Assembly: GCA_034717835.1 (NCBI GenBank)
Contig: JAYELZ010000040.1
Location: forward strand, 1-23,791
Source of the DNA: G713 sp034717835
GTDB lineage: Bacteria; Chloroflexota; Anaerolineae; B4-G1; SLSP01
Length of the DNA: 23,791 nucleotides
Direction: 5' to 3'
Within the stretch, counting starts at the first letter, position 1. Each line of letters begins with the position of its first letter. Under the pieces are notes generated by a model. That model was not told where the DNA came from, ran no database searches, and saw only the letters and a list, made by a program, of their open reading frames with translations. Positions 7,136-15,914 of this stretch are shown piece after piece. A program made the position numbers and the translations under genes.

Positions 7136-8386
7136 TTATTCTTCCACCAGCAGGGCAATTTCGTCAATCATGGAGACGAAAGAGTGTCCAGAGGCATAGA
7201 TCTCGATATCCAGAACAGTCGCGGGTTCTGTGCCGCGCTCCCGTAACAACGGTAAGAGGTTGGGGGAGGTGTAAGGGTACCAGGCCTCTTGTGGTACGGG
7301 GATGTGTTGCGGGCTACCTTCGCAGATGGTACAGGTGTCGGAGTAACCATCCCCTTCCAGCGCGTAGAATCCTTGTAGCCATTCATGTTCTCCCCCATTG
7401 ATGTCAAGGTAGGAGAGGCGTAACATAAGGGGACACTCGGTGCCGGCCACGCCGCAGACCGGGATCTCTTGCTCCGAGACCTTGAGGCGGGCGCTGAGGC
7501 GTAAGGCTTGTGCTCCTTCGATGTTTTGGTTTGTCTGTTGGTTAATCCCTACTTCGATATGGCCGACTCCCGCGCGTTCGAAGACGATACTCTGCCGTTC
7601 ATCATTTGTGCGCCAGATGCTGCCGTCGCTCTCGGCGCTGTATTGCTTGCGGTGGGTGAAAGGAAGCCAATATGGGTCCAGCTCCGCGCTGAAGTCCCCA
7701 TTGCGGAGCACATCGCGGCTCTGACTGGAAAGCACTTTGCCCCGTCCTGCGGCGGTCAGTTCGGTGAATTGAGAGTCGGTGAGGATGACAGTGTTGTTGG
7801 CCTGTTGCGGGTCGGGAACACGAGCGCGGCCTTTGCTCACGATGATCTCCGTGCGCTGCGCATCTACCACCAGCGTGTAGGAGCCTTCGGCCAATTCCAA
7901 ACTTCCCTGTGGCGTCTCGATTTGGAGTACCGCGGCTCGCCCGTTACCGCCGACGGAGACGCGCAGTTTTTCGCTGGCGTTTACCTGGAGCGCGATGCGA
8001 TGGGGAAGTGTACTGCGTTCAAAGTAGGGGGTGCGTGCGGCGCTAAAAGTAACATTGGTCTCCCCATAGAGCTGCAAAGTGCTGACCGGGGTATCCAGTT
8101 CTGTCTCGCGGTAAAAAAGTAGGAGAGCCTCGGCGTCGTCGGTAGAGAGTATAATTTTGCTATTGGATAAGACTTCCTCCGGCGAGGTGATTACTTCCAG
8201 CGGCCCATGTCCCTTTGATTGAAAGGTAACGATGCCCTCGCGGGGTTCTAATTGCACCTTGAGCGAGTGCGTGGCATTGAAGATGAGCCAGTGAGTGCCG
8301 TAAGGAATTCCAATAGCTAAGACCACGCAGGCGGTAAAGGAGAGCGTCATAACTAGCCAAGCGATGGTTTGGGGATTTTTGCGCAT
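7136..8386 (-). CDS. Membrane-anchored FecR-like/lectin-like protein, function unknown
   Basis: A 416-aa protein with one N-terminal membrane helix (about 10-36) and an extracytoplasmic remainder. Residues about 60-220 alternate short beta strands with phrases such as TPQGSLELAEGSYTLVVDA and SKGRARV, resembling a FecR-type beta-roll. Residues about 228-414 begin LRNGDFSAELDPYW and end SMIDEIALLVEE, the usual frame of a galactose-binding-like jelly roll. Four Cys (311, 318, 352, 355) lie in that domain and could form disulfides. It is probably a surface sensor or binding protein, not a FecR of an iron sigma system, since no TonB or ECF genes are present. It begins 3 bp after the acylphosphatase stop, so the two are coupled. 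Confidence 0.7.
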   Translation of the reverse strand: MRKNPQTIAWLVMTLSFTACVVLAIGIPYGTHWLIFNATHSLKVQLEPREGIVTFQSKGHGPLEVITSPEEVLSNSKIILSTDDAEALLLFYRETELDTPVSTLQLYGETNVTFSAARTPYFERSTLPHRIALQVNASEKLRVSVGGNGRAAVLQIETPQGSLELAEGSYTLVVDAQRTEIIVSKGRARVPDPQQANNTVILTDSQFTELTAAGRGKVLSSQSRDVLRNGDFSAELDPYWLPFTHRKQYSAESDGSIWRTNDERQSIVFERAGVGHIEVGINQQTNQNIEGAQALRLSARLKVSEQEIPVCGVAGTECPLMLRLSYLDINGGEHEWLQGFYALEGDGYSDTCTICEGSPQHIPVPQEAWYPYTSPNLLPLLRERGTEPATVLDIEIYASGHSFVSMIDEIALLVEE

Positions 8387-8389
8387 GTT

Positions 8390-8680
8390 TTAGTACCTGA
8401 TGTCGAAGGTGTGAAATTTACCGGTGCGGGGCTGCCAAGCTATCTCCACTTCAGTCACCGTGGCATGACCGGGGCCTTGTCGCACCTGGTTAATCAATCG
8501 TTTGAGTTTGACCGGTGTCCCTTCCGCCCGAATCTCGACGGTGCCATCGTATGCATTGCGTACCCAACCTACCACTCCGAGCCGGCTGGCGTTCATACTG
8601 GTGAAATACCGAAAGCCTACTCCTTGCACGCCACCGTGTACAGTTAGCTGGATGGCGGTTTGGCCTTGCTTGTCTGTCAT
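8390..8680 (-). CDS. Acylphosphatase
   Basis: A 96-aa protein of normal length for this small cytoplasmic enzyme, which hydrolyses acyl phosphates such as carbamoyl phosphate. It has the family signature VHGGVQGVGFR (14-24; Arg24 binds phosphate) and GWVRNAYDGTVE (38-49; Asn42 orients the attacking water), and the typical ending FDIRY. The ATG at 8680 was chosen because homology begins there and a GA-rich GAGAGG site lies about 11 nt upstream; the open frame extends 72 codons further, but that part is unlike the family and overlaps the upstream gene. Confidence 0.93.
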   Translation of the reverse strand: MTDKQGQTAIQLTVHGGVQGVGFRYFTSMNASRLGVVGWVRNAYDGTVEIRAEGTPVKLKRLINQVRQGPGHATVTEVEIAWQPRTGKFHTFDIRY

Positions 8681-8778
8681 CTTTGCCTCTCTTTCTCTGA
8701 CTATTGTTCCCCATTCTAACGCGGAAGAAGGAGGCGACAAGTTCCATTGGGGGGGATAACCACGGCGGGCCGTTTTTC

Positions 8779-9321
8779 CTAACGACCTTGTGCTTCTTTC
8801 ATGCGCGCCGAGAGGCGATAGACCCAGAGTCCCAAGAGCGTTACCGTTTCTAAGAGCCACCAGACAATCGCCACGGGGATGGAAAATTTGAGCCATTCGC
8901 CGGAGCGTAAGTAGTAGTACGGATCGGCGGTGCTAACTACCCAGCGCCCTTTTACTGGCTCTATATAGTATGGATACCGCCGGTAATCATCCATATTGAA
9001 GTAGAGGTAGGTGAAATAGGGGTTGTTTTGTTCCCAGAGCATGATAAAAATCATGCTGGGGCCGGTCTGGAAGTGGCCGGGAGAGGAGCGACCTTGTAGT
9101 TCCGCGAGCAACTCTGCGTCAGCCTCTTGCAAGGCTGTCTCCAGAGCGCGGGCCACCATGCCTGGGGCAGCATATTTTTCCTGATATTGGGGAGTGAAGT
9201 ATTTTTCATCGTAGCGTACTAAACCGTGCCAGTGTACGCCGCTTATAAAGAGCAGCCCTGCCAGCAGGGGTAGTACGGTAATCAATAAGATCCAACGCCA
9301 GTCTAAAAGATTGATTTTCAT
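8779..9321 (-). CDS. Unknown protein with two membrane helices
   Basis: I do not recognise this 180-aa protein. It has hydrophobic helices at about 8-28 and 147-169, putting a Tyr/Trp-rich middle part (YFTYLYFNMDDYRRYPYYI, 102-120) on the outside and a basic tail in the cytoplasm. Residues 55-78 look helical and acidic. It is the first gene of the minus-strand run toward 4709, 98 bp before the acylphosphatase. No strong ribosome site precedes the ATG. Confidence 0.65.
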   Translation of the reverse strand: MKINLLDWRWILLITVLPLLAGLLFISGVHWHGLVRYDEKYFTPQYQEKYAAPGMVARALETALQEADAELLAELQGRSSPGHFQTGPSMIFIMLWEQNNPYFTYLYFNMDDYRRYPYYIEPVKGRWVVSTADPYYYLRSGEWLKFSIPVAIVWWLLETVTLLGLWVYRLSARMKEAQGR

Positions 9322-9349
9322 GGTGGTTGCACTGATCCCCTAAAGCTAC

Positions 9350-9389
9350 AAACACCCACGCCTAACTAACTCAATAGGCGTGGATGTTT
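9350..9389 (-). terminator. Hairpin ending the peptide-importer operon
   Basis: AAACACCCACGCCTA and TAGGCGTGGATGTTT pair over 15 positions with one mismatch and a 10-nt loop, 31 bp after the last importer gene. The T-run is short (GTTTGTAG), so termination may be incomplete and could feed the next five minus-strand genes. Confidence 0.65.
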
Positions 9390-9420
9390 CAGGCCAGAGG
9401 TCAAATCGTCTGGCTCATAT

Positions 9421-10413
9421 TTAAACCTTGTGACAAGCTACAAAGTGATTGTTCCCTTTATCTTCCAATTCGGGATGCGGGCTATCGCGGCAGGAATTAT
9501 CGGCCAGGAGACAGCGGTCGTAGAAGCGACAGCGGGGTTTGGGATTCACGGGTTTACTGATGCCGCCCTTAATTTGCACTGCTTTGCGGGAGTGAGTTGG
9601 ATCGGGTACCGGCACGGCAGATAAGAGAGCCTGGGTATAGGGGTGTAGTGCGTGGTGCAGCAGCTCTTCCGTCTCTGCCAGTTCCACTAATTTGCCCAGA
9701 TACATCACGGCGATGCGATCACACATGTACCGGGCCACCGCTAGGTCGTGGGTGATATACAGATAGGTGACGTTCAAGTTGGTGGCTAGATCCTGCATCA
9801 GGTGCATCACTCCTGTCCGCACCGAGACATCCAACATTGAGGTGGGTTCATCGGCGACCACGAAGAGTGGGGAGACAATCAGCGCGCGGGCAATTGCCAC
9901 GCGCTGCCGTTGGCCTCCGGAGAGTTCGTGGGGATAGCGGAAGAGGAAACTCGTGGCCGGTGTCAGTCCCACGGTCTCCAATAGCTCGGAGACGCGCGTC
10001 TCGCGTTCAACAATTGTTCCGATTCCCTGGACATTCAATGGCTCAGCTACCGTGTCGTAGATGGTCAAACGCGGGTTCATGGATTCGTAGGGGTCCTGGA
10101 AGATCATCTGTACGTTGCGGCGGAAGGTCTTGAGCTTCTTCCCTCGCAATGAGGCGATATCGATCACGCCTTGCGCGCTGGCTATCTCGATTTTGCCTTC
10201 CGTGGGATTGATTAAGCGGGTCAAGAGCTTACCGGTGGTCGATTTTCCACAGCCGGATTCGCCTACCAGTCCGACACTTTCACCGCGCTTGATCTGTAAA
10301 TTGAATCCACTGACAGCATGTACAAAAACATCACTGCGCTTGAAAATGCCGCCCCCCACGGGGAATAACTTCGAAAGGTCTTGGATGTTTACTAAAATAT
10401 CTTGATTTTCCAT
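9421..10413 (-). CDS. Oligopeptide ABC importer ATP-binding protein, OppF/DppF type
   Basis: A 330-aa cytoplasmic ATPase that powers peptide uptake with the OppD-type partner. Motifs seen: Walker A GESGCGKS (51-58), Q-loop QMIFQDP, signature LSGGQRQR (164-171), Walker B FVVADEP (184-190), switch His in THD (about 222). After the ATPase core it has the oligopeptide/dipeptide C-terminal region with CRFYDRC...C...C, four Cys that may hold an Fe-S cluster as in some Dpp ATPases. The ATG at 10413 shares one base with the stop of the preceding gene (TGATG) and has GAGGAG upstream; an in-frame ATG nine codons earlier is less likely. Confidence 0.92.
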   Translation of the reverse strand: MENQDILVNIQDLSKLFPVGGGIFKRSDVFVHAVSGFNLQIKRGESVGLVGESGCGKSTTGKLLTRLINPTEGKIEIASAQGVIDIASLRGKKLKTFRRNVQMIFQDPYESMNPRLTIYDTVAEPLNVQGIGTIVERETRVSELLETVGLTPATSFLFRYPHELSGGQRQRVAIARALIVSPLFVVADEPTSMLDVSVRTGVMHLMQDLATNLNVTYLYITHDLAVARYMCDRIAVMYLGKLVELAETEELLHHALHPYTQALLSAVPVPDPTHSRKAVQIKGGISKPVNPKPRCRFYDRCLLADNSCRDSPHPELEDKGNNHFVACHKV

Positions 10414-11384
10414 CAGACTTCTCCTCTCGGGTGCCAGCAAGCAGCGAAATGCTGAGCTTCATGTTCTCTATATTCGGGCATCTCTTGGCTACAAATGGCG
10501 GTAGCATACGGGCAACGCGGATGATAGCGGCAGCCGGTGGGCGGATTGAGCAGATCTGGAGGTTCACCGGGCAGGGTCGTCAACTCGGTCTTGTCTCCGA
10601 CGATGCTGGGGAAAGCTGACATGAGTCCCATTGTGTAAGGGTGGATGGGATGATGGAAGATCGCCTCGGTGGAAGCCATTTCTATCAAATTGCCAGCGTA
10701 CATCACGCCCATGCGATCGCTGACTTCTGCGATGACGGCTATATCGTGAGAAATGTAGATCATGGCCATGTTGAGCTTCTCTTGAATCTTGCGGATGCGT
10801 TTTAGGAGTGCATCCTGGACAATCACGTCCAGGGCGGTAGTTGGTTCATCGGCGACGATAATATCTGGCTCACAAGAGAGGGCCATCGCGATCACCGCTC
10901 GCTGGCGCATCCCACCGCTGTACTGGTGTGGGTATTGGTCCTTGAACTTGGGGTCTAAGCCGACCAGCTTGAAGAGCTCATCTACGCGCCGATCCATCTC
11001 GGCCTCGCTTAGATGCGGCAGATGTTCTTGCATCGCTTCTAGGATCTGATCCTCAACCGTATAGACGGGGTTGAGCGCGTTCATCGCGGCTTGGAAGACC
11101 ATCGAAATTTGCTTCCAACGTAATTTGCAGATTTCGGCATAATTCAGCGGCACAATGTCCTTAGAATTGATCAAGATCTGCCCTTGCTTGATATCTGCAT
11201 TATCCGGTAATAACTTGAGCAACGAGAGCGCGATAGATGTTTTGCCGCAACCCGATTCTCCTACCAAGCCCAGCGACTCGCCGCGCGCTACCGAGAAATT
11301 TACATTATTCACCGCAGAGACTGGCCCTTTACGGGTCATGTAGTGCATGGTGAGGTTTTTTACTTCCAGTACATTATCAGTCAT
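10413..11384 (-). CDS. Oligopeptide ABC importer ATP-binding protein, OppD/DppD type
   Basis: A 323-aa partner ATPase. Motifs seen: Walker A GESGCGKT (42-49), Q-loop SMVFQAA, signature YSGGMRQR (155-162), Walker B IIVADEP (175-181) and SHD switch His. The C-terminus has the family ending GCRYHPRCPYATAIC, again a Cys-rich loop. The ATG at 11384 is preferred over one six codons upstream because AAGGA and GAGGAG lie just before it. It overlaps the next gene by one base, so OppD- and OppF-type subunits are made in equal amounts. Confidence 0.92.
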   Translation of the reverse strand: MTDNVLEVKNLTMHYMTRKGPVSAVNNVNFSVARGESLGLVGESGCGKTSIALSLLKLLPDNADIKQGQILINSKDIVPLNYAEICKLRWKQISMVFQAAMNALNPVYTVEDQILEAMQEHLPHLSEAEMDRRVDELFKLVGLDPKFKDQYPHQYSGGMRQRAVIAMALSCEPDIIVADEPTTALDVIVQDALLKRIRKIQEKLNMAMIYISHDIAVIAEVSDRMGVMYAGNLIEMASTEAIFHHPIHPYTMGLMSAFPSIVGDKTELTTLPGEPPDLLNPPTGCRYHPRCPYATAICSQEMPEYREHEAQHFAACWHPRGEV

Positions 11385-11423
11385 AATATCCTTGCTCCTC
11401 ATTCAATCAGTTGGACTTAGCAG

Positions 11424-12383
11424 CTACCGACTGCGCAATCGGGGGTTCACCACCTCATCTAACGCCCGGCCGACCAGATAGAAGGCTGCACAGAGTAGGG
11501 TAATCGCCAGACTAGCCGGAATCAATAAGTACCAGGTATCAAAGCGCAACAAGTAACCTTGCGTTTGTGCGGTATTGATCATAATGCCCCAACTCATCCT
11601 GATGGTTGTCAGCCCAAAGTATGAGAGGACTGCCTCTGAGAAGATGGCGCTAGTTACTACAAACATCATGTAGAGGAGGGCGATGGGGAGCAGGTTCGGG
11701 ATGAGATGGGTGAAGATGATGTGAAAGTCACTGCCGCCAGCAATGCGCGCCGCTTCAATGAATGGCTTCACCTTGACCGAGAGGGCTTGCGATTTGATGA
11801 CGATGGTATTGCCACCAAATCCCGAAAGCACCCCAATTAAGAGAGCCAGCTCGAACATGCCGACCTCGGTGAGGCTGCTGAGTACAATCAGGATAGGCAA
11901 AAAGGGCACCATGATCACCAAGTCAGCCAGCCGCATCAATACCGCGTCGATCAAGCCCCCGTAGTAAGCGGCGGCTGCGCCGATGGTGGTAGCGATCACT
12001 ACCGTCACCACCGCGGAAAGAATGCCCAACACGAACTCGTAGCGCGTGCTGTACATCAACTGGCTGAGAATGTCACGTCCCAGGGGGTCGGTGCCCAGCA
12101 AATGTCGCGCCGAGGGGTTAGCCGGATGGAAGGCGATCTCCATATCATAACCCATTTGCGGATCGTAAGTTGAGGAATCCCAGACTGTGTGCATCAAGAT
12201 GGGATGTGCTAGGGCAAATAAGCCAAAGAAGATAATTACGCCCAGGCCAATTAAGCCAATGGGACTTTCGGCGAAGGTGGCCCAACTGGTTTTGGTAGCA
12301 CGCCAAGCGAGCTTCAGACGTATCTTCCAGAGCGGAATACGGGTAGCGGTTGAAACTGTAAGGCCGTTAGTTGGCATTGTCAT
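11424..12383 (-). CDS. Peptide ABC importer permease, OppC/DppC type
   Basis: A 319-aa inner-membrane permease with about six helices. An N-terminal OppC-like part (helix at about 42-62) precedes HLLGTDPLGRDILSQLMYSTR, a strong OppC/DppC family mark. The cytoplasmic EAA loop that docks on the ATPases reads EAARIAGGSDFHIIFTHLIPN minus its last residue in 20-residue terms. The ATG at 12383 has AAAGGAG 6 nt upstream. It is 11 bp after the OppB-type gene. Confidence 0.92.
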   Translation of the reverse strand: MTMPTNGLTVSTATRIPLWKIRLKLAWRATKTSWATFAESPIGLIGLGVIIFFGLFALAHPILMHTVWDSSTYDPQMGYDMEIAFHPANPSARHLLGTDPLGRDILSQLMYSTRYEFVLGILSAVVTVVIATTIGAAAAYYGGLIDAVLMRLADLVIMVPFLPILIVLSSLTEVGMFELALLIGVLSGFGGNTIVIKSQALSVKVKPFIEAARIAGGSDFHIIFTHLIPNLLPIALLYMMFVVTSAIFSEAVLSYFGLTTIRMSWGIMINTAQTQGYLLRFDTWYLLIPASLAITLLCAAFYLVGRALDEVVNPRLRSR

Positions 12384-12394
12384 AATCTACTCCT

Positions 12395-13543
12395 TTAATA
12401 ACGAATGCGAGGGTCTAAAAATGCGTAGCCGATATCAGCCACCAAGTGACTCACCAGTGTCAGGATGGCAATTACGGTCAACGCGCCCATGGCCACCGGT
12501 ATATCAGCCACCAGGGAAGCATTTAGTAATGTCAAACCTAGCCCCGGCCAGGAGAAGATGGTCTCGGTGATGATGCCGCCACTGATGGAGCGTCCAATGC
12601 TGAAGACCAACCCGGTCCAGACCGGGAGGAGGGCATTGCGCGCGGCATGTCTATCGCGCACCACCTTATCGGGCAACCCCTTGGCCCGCGCCGTCAGGAT
12701 ATAATCCTCACGTAGCGTCTCCAGCATACTGGTACGGGTCAGCAACATGTTGCCCCCATACGCGATCAAAGTTACCGTCATTACGGGGAGGACGAGGTGT
12801 TTGAGCATATCCCCGCCCCAGATGCCTAAACCACTCAATGACCAGTAGAGTAAGGCCGCACTTAAGGGCACGATGATGCTGGCCACACGCAGCGGCGTGC
12901 GCATTTTACGAGATACTTGATTGGAGATGATAAAGCCGCCTAACATTACCGTTAACCCGACAAATCCCGTGCCTATCAAGCGCCCAAAAACTGCGTTGGC
13001 TGAAACAGGAGCGGTAATCCAAACTTCGGGATTCAAGAATTTACCGGCCGGCAACCACCCTAATTTAACCGAAAAGAGCCAGATCATCATCAAGGCGAAC
13101 CAGGGCGTGAAGACGGTATAGAGTGTCACCCCCGCAATGGTTGCGGCGTACTCGATAAAGGTTCCCCGTCGCCAAGCTAATATCTTGCCACTTATAAAAC
13201 CGGCCCAAAAAGAGATGATAGAGGCGGTGAAGAACAAGACCAGGGTACGTGGCAACCGCTCTTTGATGATGTCCGTCACCTGACGGGGATATTCGTTGAA
13301 TGAAACGCCTAGATTGCCCGTGTAAAAGTTGCCAATGTACTTTACAAATCGTTCTAGAGGAGGGCGATCCAATCCCAACTCGGCGCGCAAACGGTCGCGT
13401 TCCCCGGGGGGAATGCTGGGATCATGAGAGAGTAAGTCGGCAATATCGCCGGGTTGCGCATCAATCAAAAAGTAAGTAACAGCTTGAAACAGAAGTAGGG
13501 TAAAAAACATCTGTAACAAACGTTTGCCTAAGAATTTCCACAT
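12395..13543 (-). CDS. Peptide ABC importer permease, OppB/DppB type, with extra helices
   Basis: A 382-aa permease, longer than the usual 305-340. Family marks are the start MWKFLGKRLLQMFFTLLLFQ, LGLDRPPLERFVKYIGNFYTG, the EAA-loop segment LTARAKGLPDKVVRDRHAAR, and the ending VADIGYAFLDPRIRY. Between WLPAGKF (about residue 175) and MLKHLVLPVMT (about 252) there is an insertion with two hydrophobic segments (about 193-212 and 222-240) that standard DppB lacks. The ATG at 13543 has AGAGGAG 8 nt upstream. It is the second gene of the operon, 292 bp after the binding-protein gene. Confidence 0.92.
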   Translation of the reverse strand: MWKFLGKRLLQMFFTLLLFQAVTYFLIDAQPGDIADLLSHDPSIPPGERDRLRAELGLDRPPLERFVKYIGNFYTGNLGVSFNEYPRQVTDIIKERLPRTLVLFFTASIISFWAGFISGKILAWRRGTFIEYAATIAGVTLYTVFTPWFALMMIWLFSVKLGWLPAGKFLNPEVWITAPVSANAVFGRLIGTGFVGLTVMLGGFIISNQVSRKMRTPLRVASIIVPLSAALLYWSLSGLGIWGGDMLKHLVLPVMTVTLIAYGGNMLLTRTSMLETLREDYILTARAKGLPDKVVRDRHAARNALLPVWTGLVFSIGRSISGGIITETIFSWPGLGLTLLNASLVADIPVAMGALTVIAILTLVSHLVADIGYAFLDPRIRY

Positions 13544-13781
13544 ATTAATTACTCCTCTTAGTATTTTGCTGCGGTACCATAAACCCCACTTTTTGACGTG
13601 GAATTTCTAACCTGGGTCTGAGGTAGCAGCTCAATATCTTGGGGCAACTTTCACTACAGAGATACGGAGGGCACCGAACTTTTATTTTTCTCCAGGTTCT
13701 TGCTGCCTCCAGGTTGAGCATACTAACTGTCGGCCCTATTAATTGAGAAGATACGGTCTGAGGGAGTTCACAATCCTAGCT

Positions 13782-13812
13782 CAGGAGCGGGCGGACGAAC
13801 CACCCGCTCCTG
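13782..13812 (-). other. Hairpin between the binding-protein and permease genes
   Basis: CAGGAGCGGG and CCCGCTCCTG form a perfect 10-bp GC-rich stem, 24 bp after the lipoprotein stop. No T-run follows on either strand, so it more likely protects the upstream mRNA 3' end, raising binding protein above permease, than terminates. The rest of 13544-13835 holds no gene; a 9-bp direct repeat (AACCTGGAG twice, 8 bp apart) is the only other pattern I saw. Confidence 0.6.
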
Positions 13813-13835
13813 GTTGAAAAATGCTGCAGCTATTG

Positions 13836-15914
13836 TTACTGTGCCAAGGGGATGGTATCCGTCTGCATAGCGTTCGCATTCGCTATCCCACCCAAGACCT
13901 CGGTATAGGGGAACTGCACGTTGCTGCGTGCCAAGTCGTAGACCTGTTTGTAGAAGAGGGGGATATAGGGGCGCTGTTCCGCCAGCATCACCTGCGCCTC
14001 GTAGATCTTCTCGCGGGCTACTTCCAAGTCCGTGGTGCTCATGAACTCGTCGATCAGCGCATCATACTCGTCGTTTATTAAGCCGGGGGTGTTGAAGTCG
14101 CCGGTGGTGGCGGTATCGTGACGGCTGTGCCAGAAGGATTCGAAGTAATCGGGGAAGGCCACGTTGCCGAGGCTCCAACCCAAGATGTACATATCGAAGT
14201 CGGCGCTGACGAAAACTGGATCTAGCATGTTGTTGAAGCCGGTCAATTCCGATTTAACCGGCATGCCCAAATCACGCGCCCACTCAGAGATCCATTGGTT
14301 AAAGGTAGCGCGGAGGGGGTCGTAAGCGGGGCCAGGCCCCAGGATGGTGATTTCGGGCATCGGTGCGCCGTTGGGCATGGTCAGCCCCTCACCGGGGATC
14401 ACATCTTGTTGATCATCACTCCACTCAGGTTCCTGCGTCCAGTTCCAACCGGCGTCTTTGAGGACCTTGATGGCCTCAGCGACACGTTCCGCACGGGTGA
14501 AATCTTTGTAGGGGGTGGGGACGTCGGGGTTGTGCCAGTAGCCATTGCCGGGGGGCATGGTCGAGTACATGGGGAAGACGGTACCTTGCAAGACCTTGTT
14601 CACCACGAATTCTTTGTCTGTGATGATGTCAATCGCCTGACGGAACGCGAAATCGTCCATGGGAGCTTTGCGCATATTGAAGGCTACGTAGTACATGCCG
14701 TAGTCAGCGTTGACGTAGGTCTTGATATCGCCGCTGGTCTGCGCTTTTTCGCGCAACCCACGGGAAACGCCGGTGGGGGTAATTACATAGTCCACCTCAC
14801 CGTTCTGCATGGCTAAGAAGGCGGCATCCTGCGACCCGTAAATTGAGAAGAGGACATTGGGAGAGTAGGGGCCAGAGACGTATTCTAACGTCTTTTCGCC
14901 ACTTGCCTCGCCAAAGAGTTGCATGGTTTCACCGTCGGGGAACTCCACCATCCAAGTGCCGTCATCGTACTCACTGAACGTGGCACCTTTGAAGAAATAG
15001 TTATCATTCTTCGTGCGCTGTACGAAAGCGCCCGGCTCAAATTTATCCGTGATGTACCCACCATAAGCGGGGGACCCGGTTGGATCTGCCTCGTAGAGCG
15101 TCTTGCGCGCGTTCTCGAACGCTTCGTCGTAGACGGCCCACGCATCACAAGCAGCTTTCCCGTCAGCATCGAGGTCTTCGGCCTCGCAATCTTCAGGGCG
15201 CTCGGCTTCAGGCATGGTGACGCCATCCACAAAGCTATACGCCTCTTCAACTTCACCTTTCCAGAAGTGTTCCGGCAGAATCGGGGCCAGAGCGATGCCC
15301 GCGTTCCAGGTCGCTAAACTAGGCTCAACCGGGAAGGTGTATTGGACCGTGTTGTCATCAATCACTTCGGCCTCAATGCCCTCTACCCCGTTGGGGCGGC
15401 AGGAGGACGGCCAGTTTTGGGTTAACTTTAGGTCTTTGCAAGCGTTGTGGGTGAAGACGACATCATAGGCATCAATGGCCTCGCCATCGCTCCAAGTAGC
15501 GTTCTCCACCATCGGGACGGTATAGACCCAGGTGTCACCATCTTTTTCTGGTTGTACGAGTTCTTTCGCCAGGGACGGCACAAAATCAAACCGCTGATCG
15601 GAAAGCCCAAAGAGACTGGCGGCATAGCCATCAATCACGTAGGCAGTCCAGACAGAGCTGCCGGGCCCCAAATAGTTCCAGTAGTTGAGGGTCTTGGGGT
15701 CTTCGTAGATACCGATACGGTACACACCCACTTCACCGCCAGTGGGTTCTTCGGCTGCGGCTTCGGGGGTAGCGGTCACAACAACCTCTTTCTCAACCTC
15801 TACTTCTTTCTCAACAATCGTCTCAACCGTCACCACTTTAGGCTCACAGGCTGAGATCAACACACTGGCTACCACAAGCAGGGCTACCAGCACTAACCAT
15901 TTTTTACTCCACAT
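13836..15914 (-). CDS. Family 5 peptide-binding lipoprotein of an ABC importer
   Basis: A 692-aa substrate-binding protein (OppA/DppA class), exported and lipid-anchored. The signal peptide ends in the lipobox LISAC with Cys23 as the lipidated residue, followed by a Val/Glu/Lys-rich linker with VEKEVEVEKEVVVTATPE, typical of Chloroflexota lipoproteins. The family 5 core is recognisable from YTVPMVENATWSDGEAIDAY, FRQAIDIITDKEFVV and the C-terminal AQVMLAEQRPYIPLFYK. At 692 aa it exceeds the common 530-600, with extra acidic insertions around 240-330. The ATG at 15914 has GGAGGAG 5 nt upstream. It is the first gene of the importer operon, behind a strong promoter and long leader. Confidence 0.93.
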   Translation of the reverse strand: MWSKKWLVLVALLVVASVLISACEPKVVTVETIVEKEVEVEKEVVVTATPEAAAEEPTGGEVGVYRIGIYEDPKTLNYWNYLGPGSSVWTAYVIDGYAASLFGLSDQRFDFVPSLAKELVQPEKDGDTWVYTVPMVENATWSDGEAIDAYDVVFTHNACKDLKLTQNWPSSCRPNGVEGIEAEVIDDNTVQYTFPVEPSLATWNAGIALAPILPEHFWKGEVEEAYSFVDGVTMPEAERPEDCEAEDLDADGKAACDAWAVYDEAFENARKTLYEADPTGSPAYGGYITDKFEPGAFVQRTKNDNYFFKGATFSEYDDGTWMVEFPDGETMQLFGEASGEKTLEYVSGPYSPNVLFSIYGSQDAAFLAMQNGEVDYVITPTGVSRGLREKAQTSGDIKTYVNADYGMYYVAFNMRKAPMDDFAFRQAIDIITDKEFVVNKVLQGTVFPMYSTMPPGNGYWHNPDVPTPYKDFTRAERVAEAIKVLKDAGWNWTQEPEWSDDQQDVIPGEGLTMPNGAPMPEITILGPGPAYDPLRATFNQWISEWARDLGMPVKSELTGFNNMLDPVFVSADFDMYILGWSLGNVAFPDYFESFWHSRHDTATTGDFNTPGLINDEYDALIDEFMSTTDLEVAREKIYEAQVMLAEQRPYIPLFYKQVYDLARSNVQFPYTEVLGGIANANAMQTDTIPLAQ

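Noticed and set aside
7109..7137. AACGC/GCGTT hairpin followed by a T-run on the plus strand
   Set aside because: The stem is only 5 bp and no plus-strand gene ends there; on the minus strand the T-run is missing.
8681..8896. N-terminal extension of the acylphosphatase frame
   Set aside because: The extension is unlike the family, overlaps the upstream gene, and an ATG with a GA-rich site lies exactly where homology begins.
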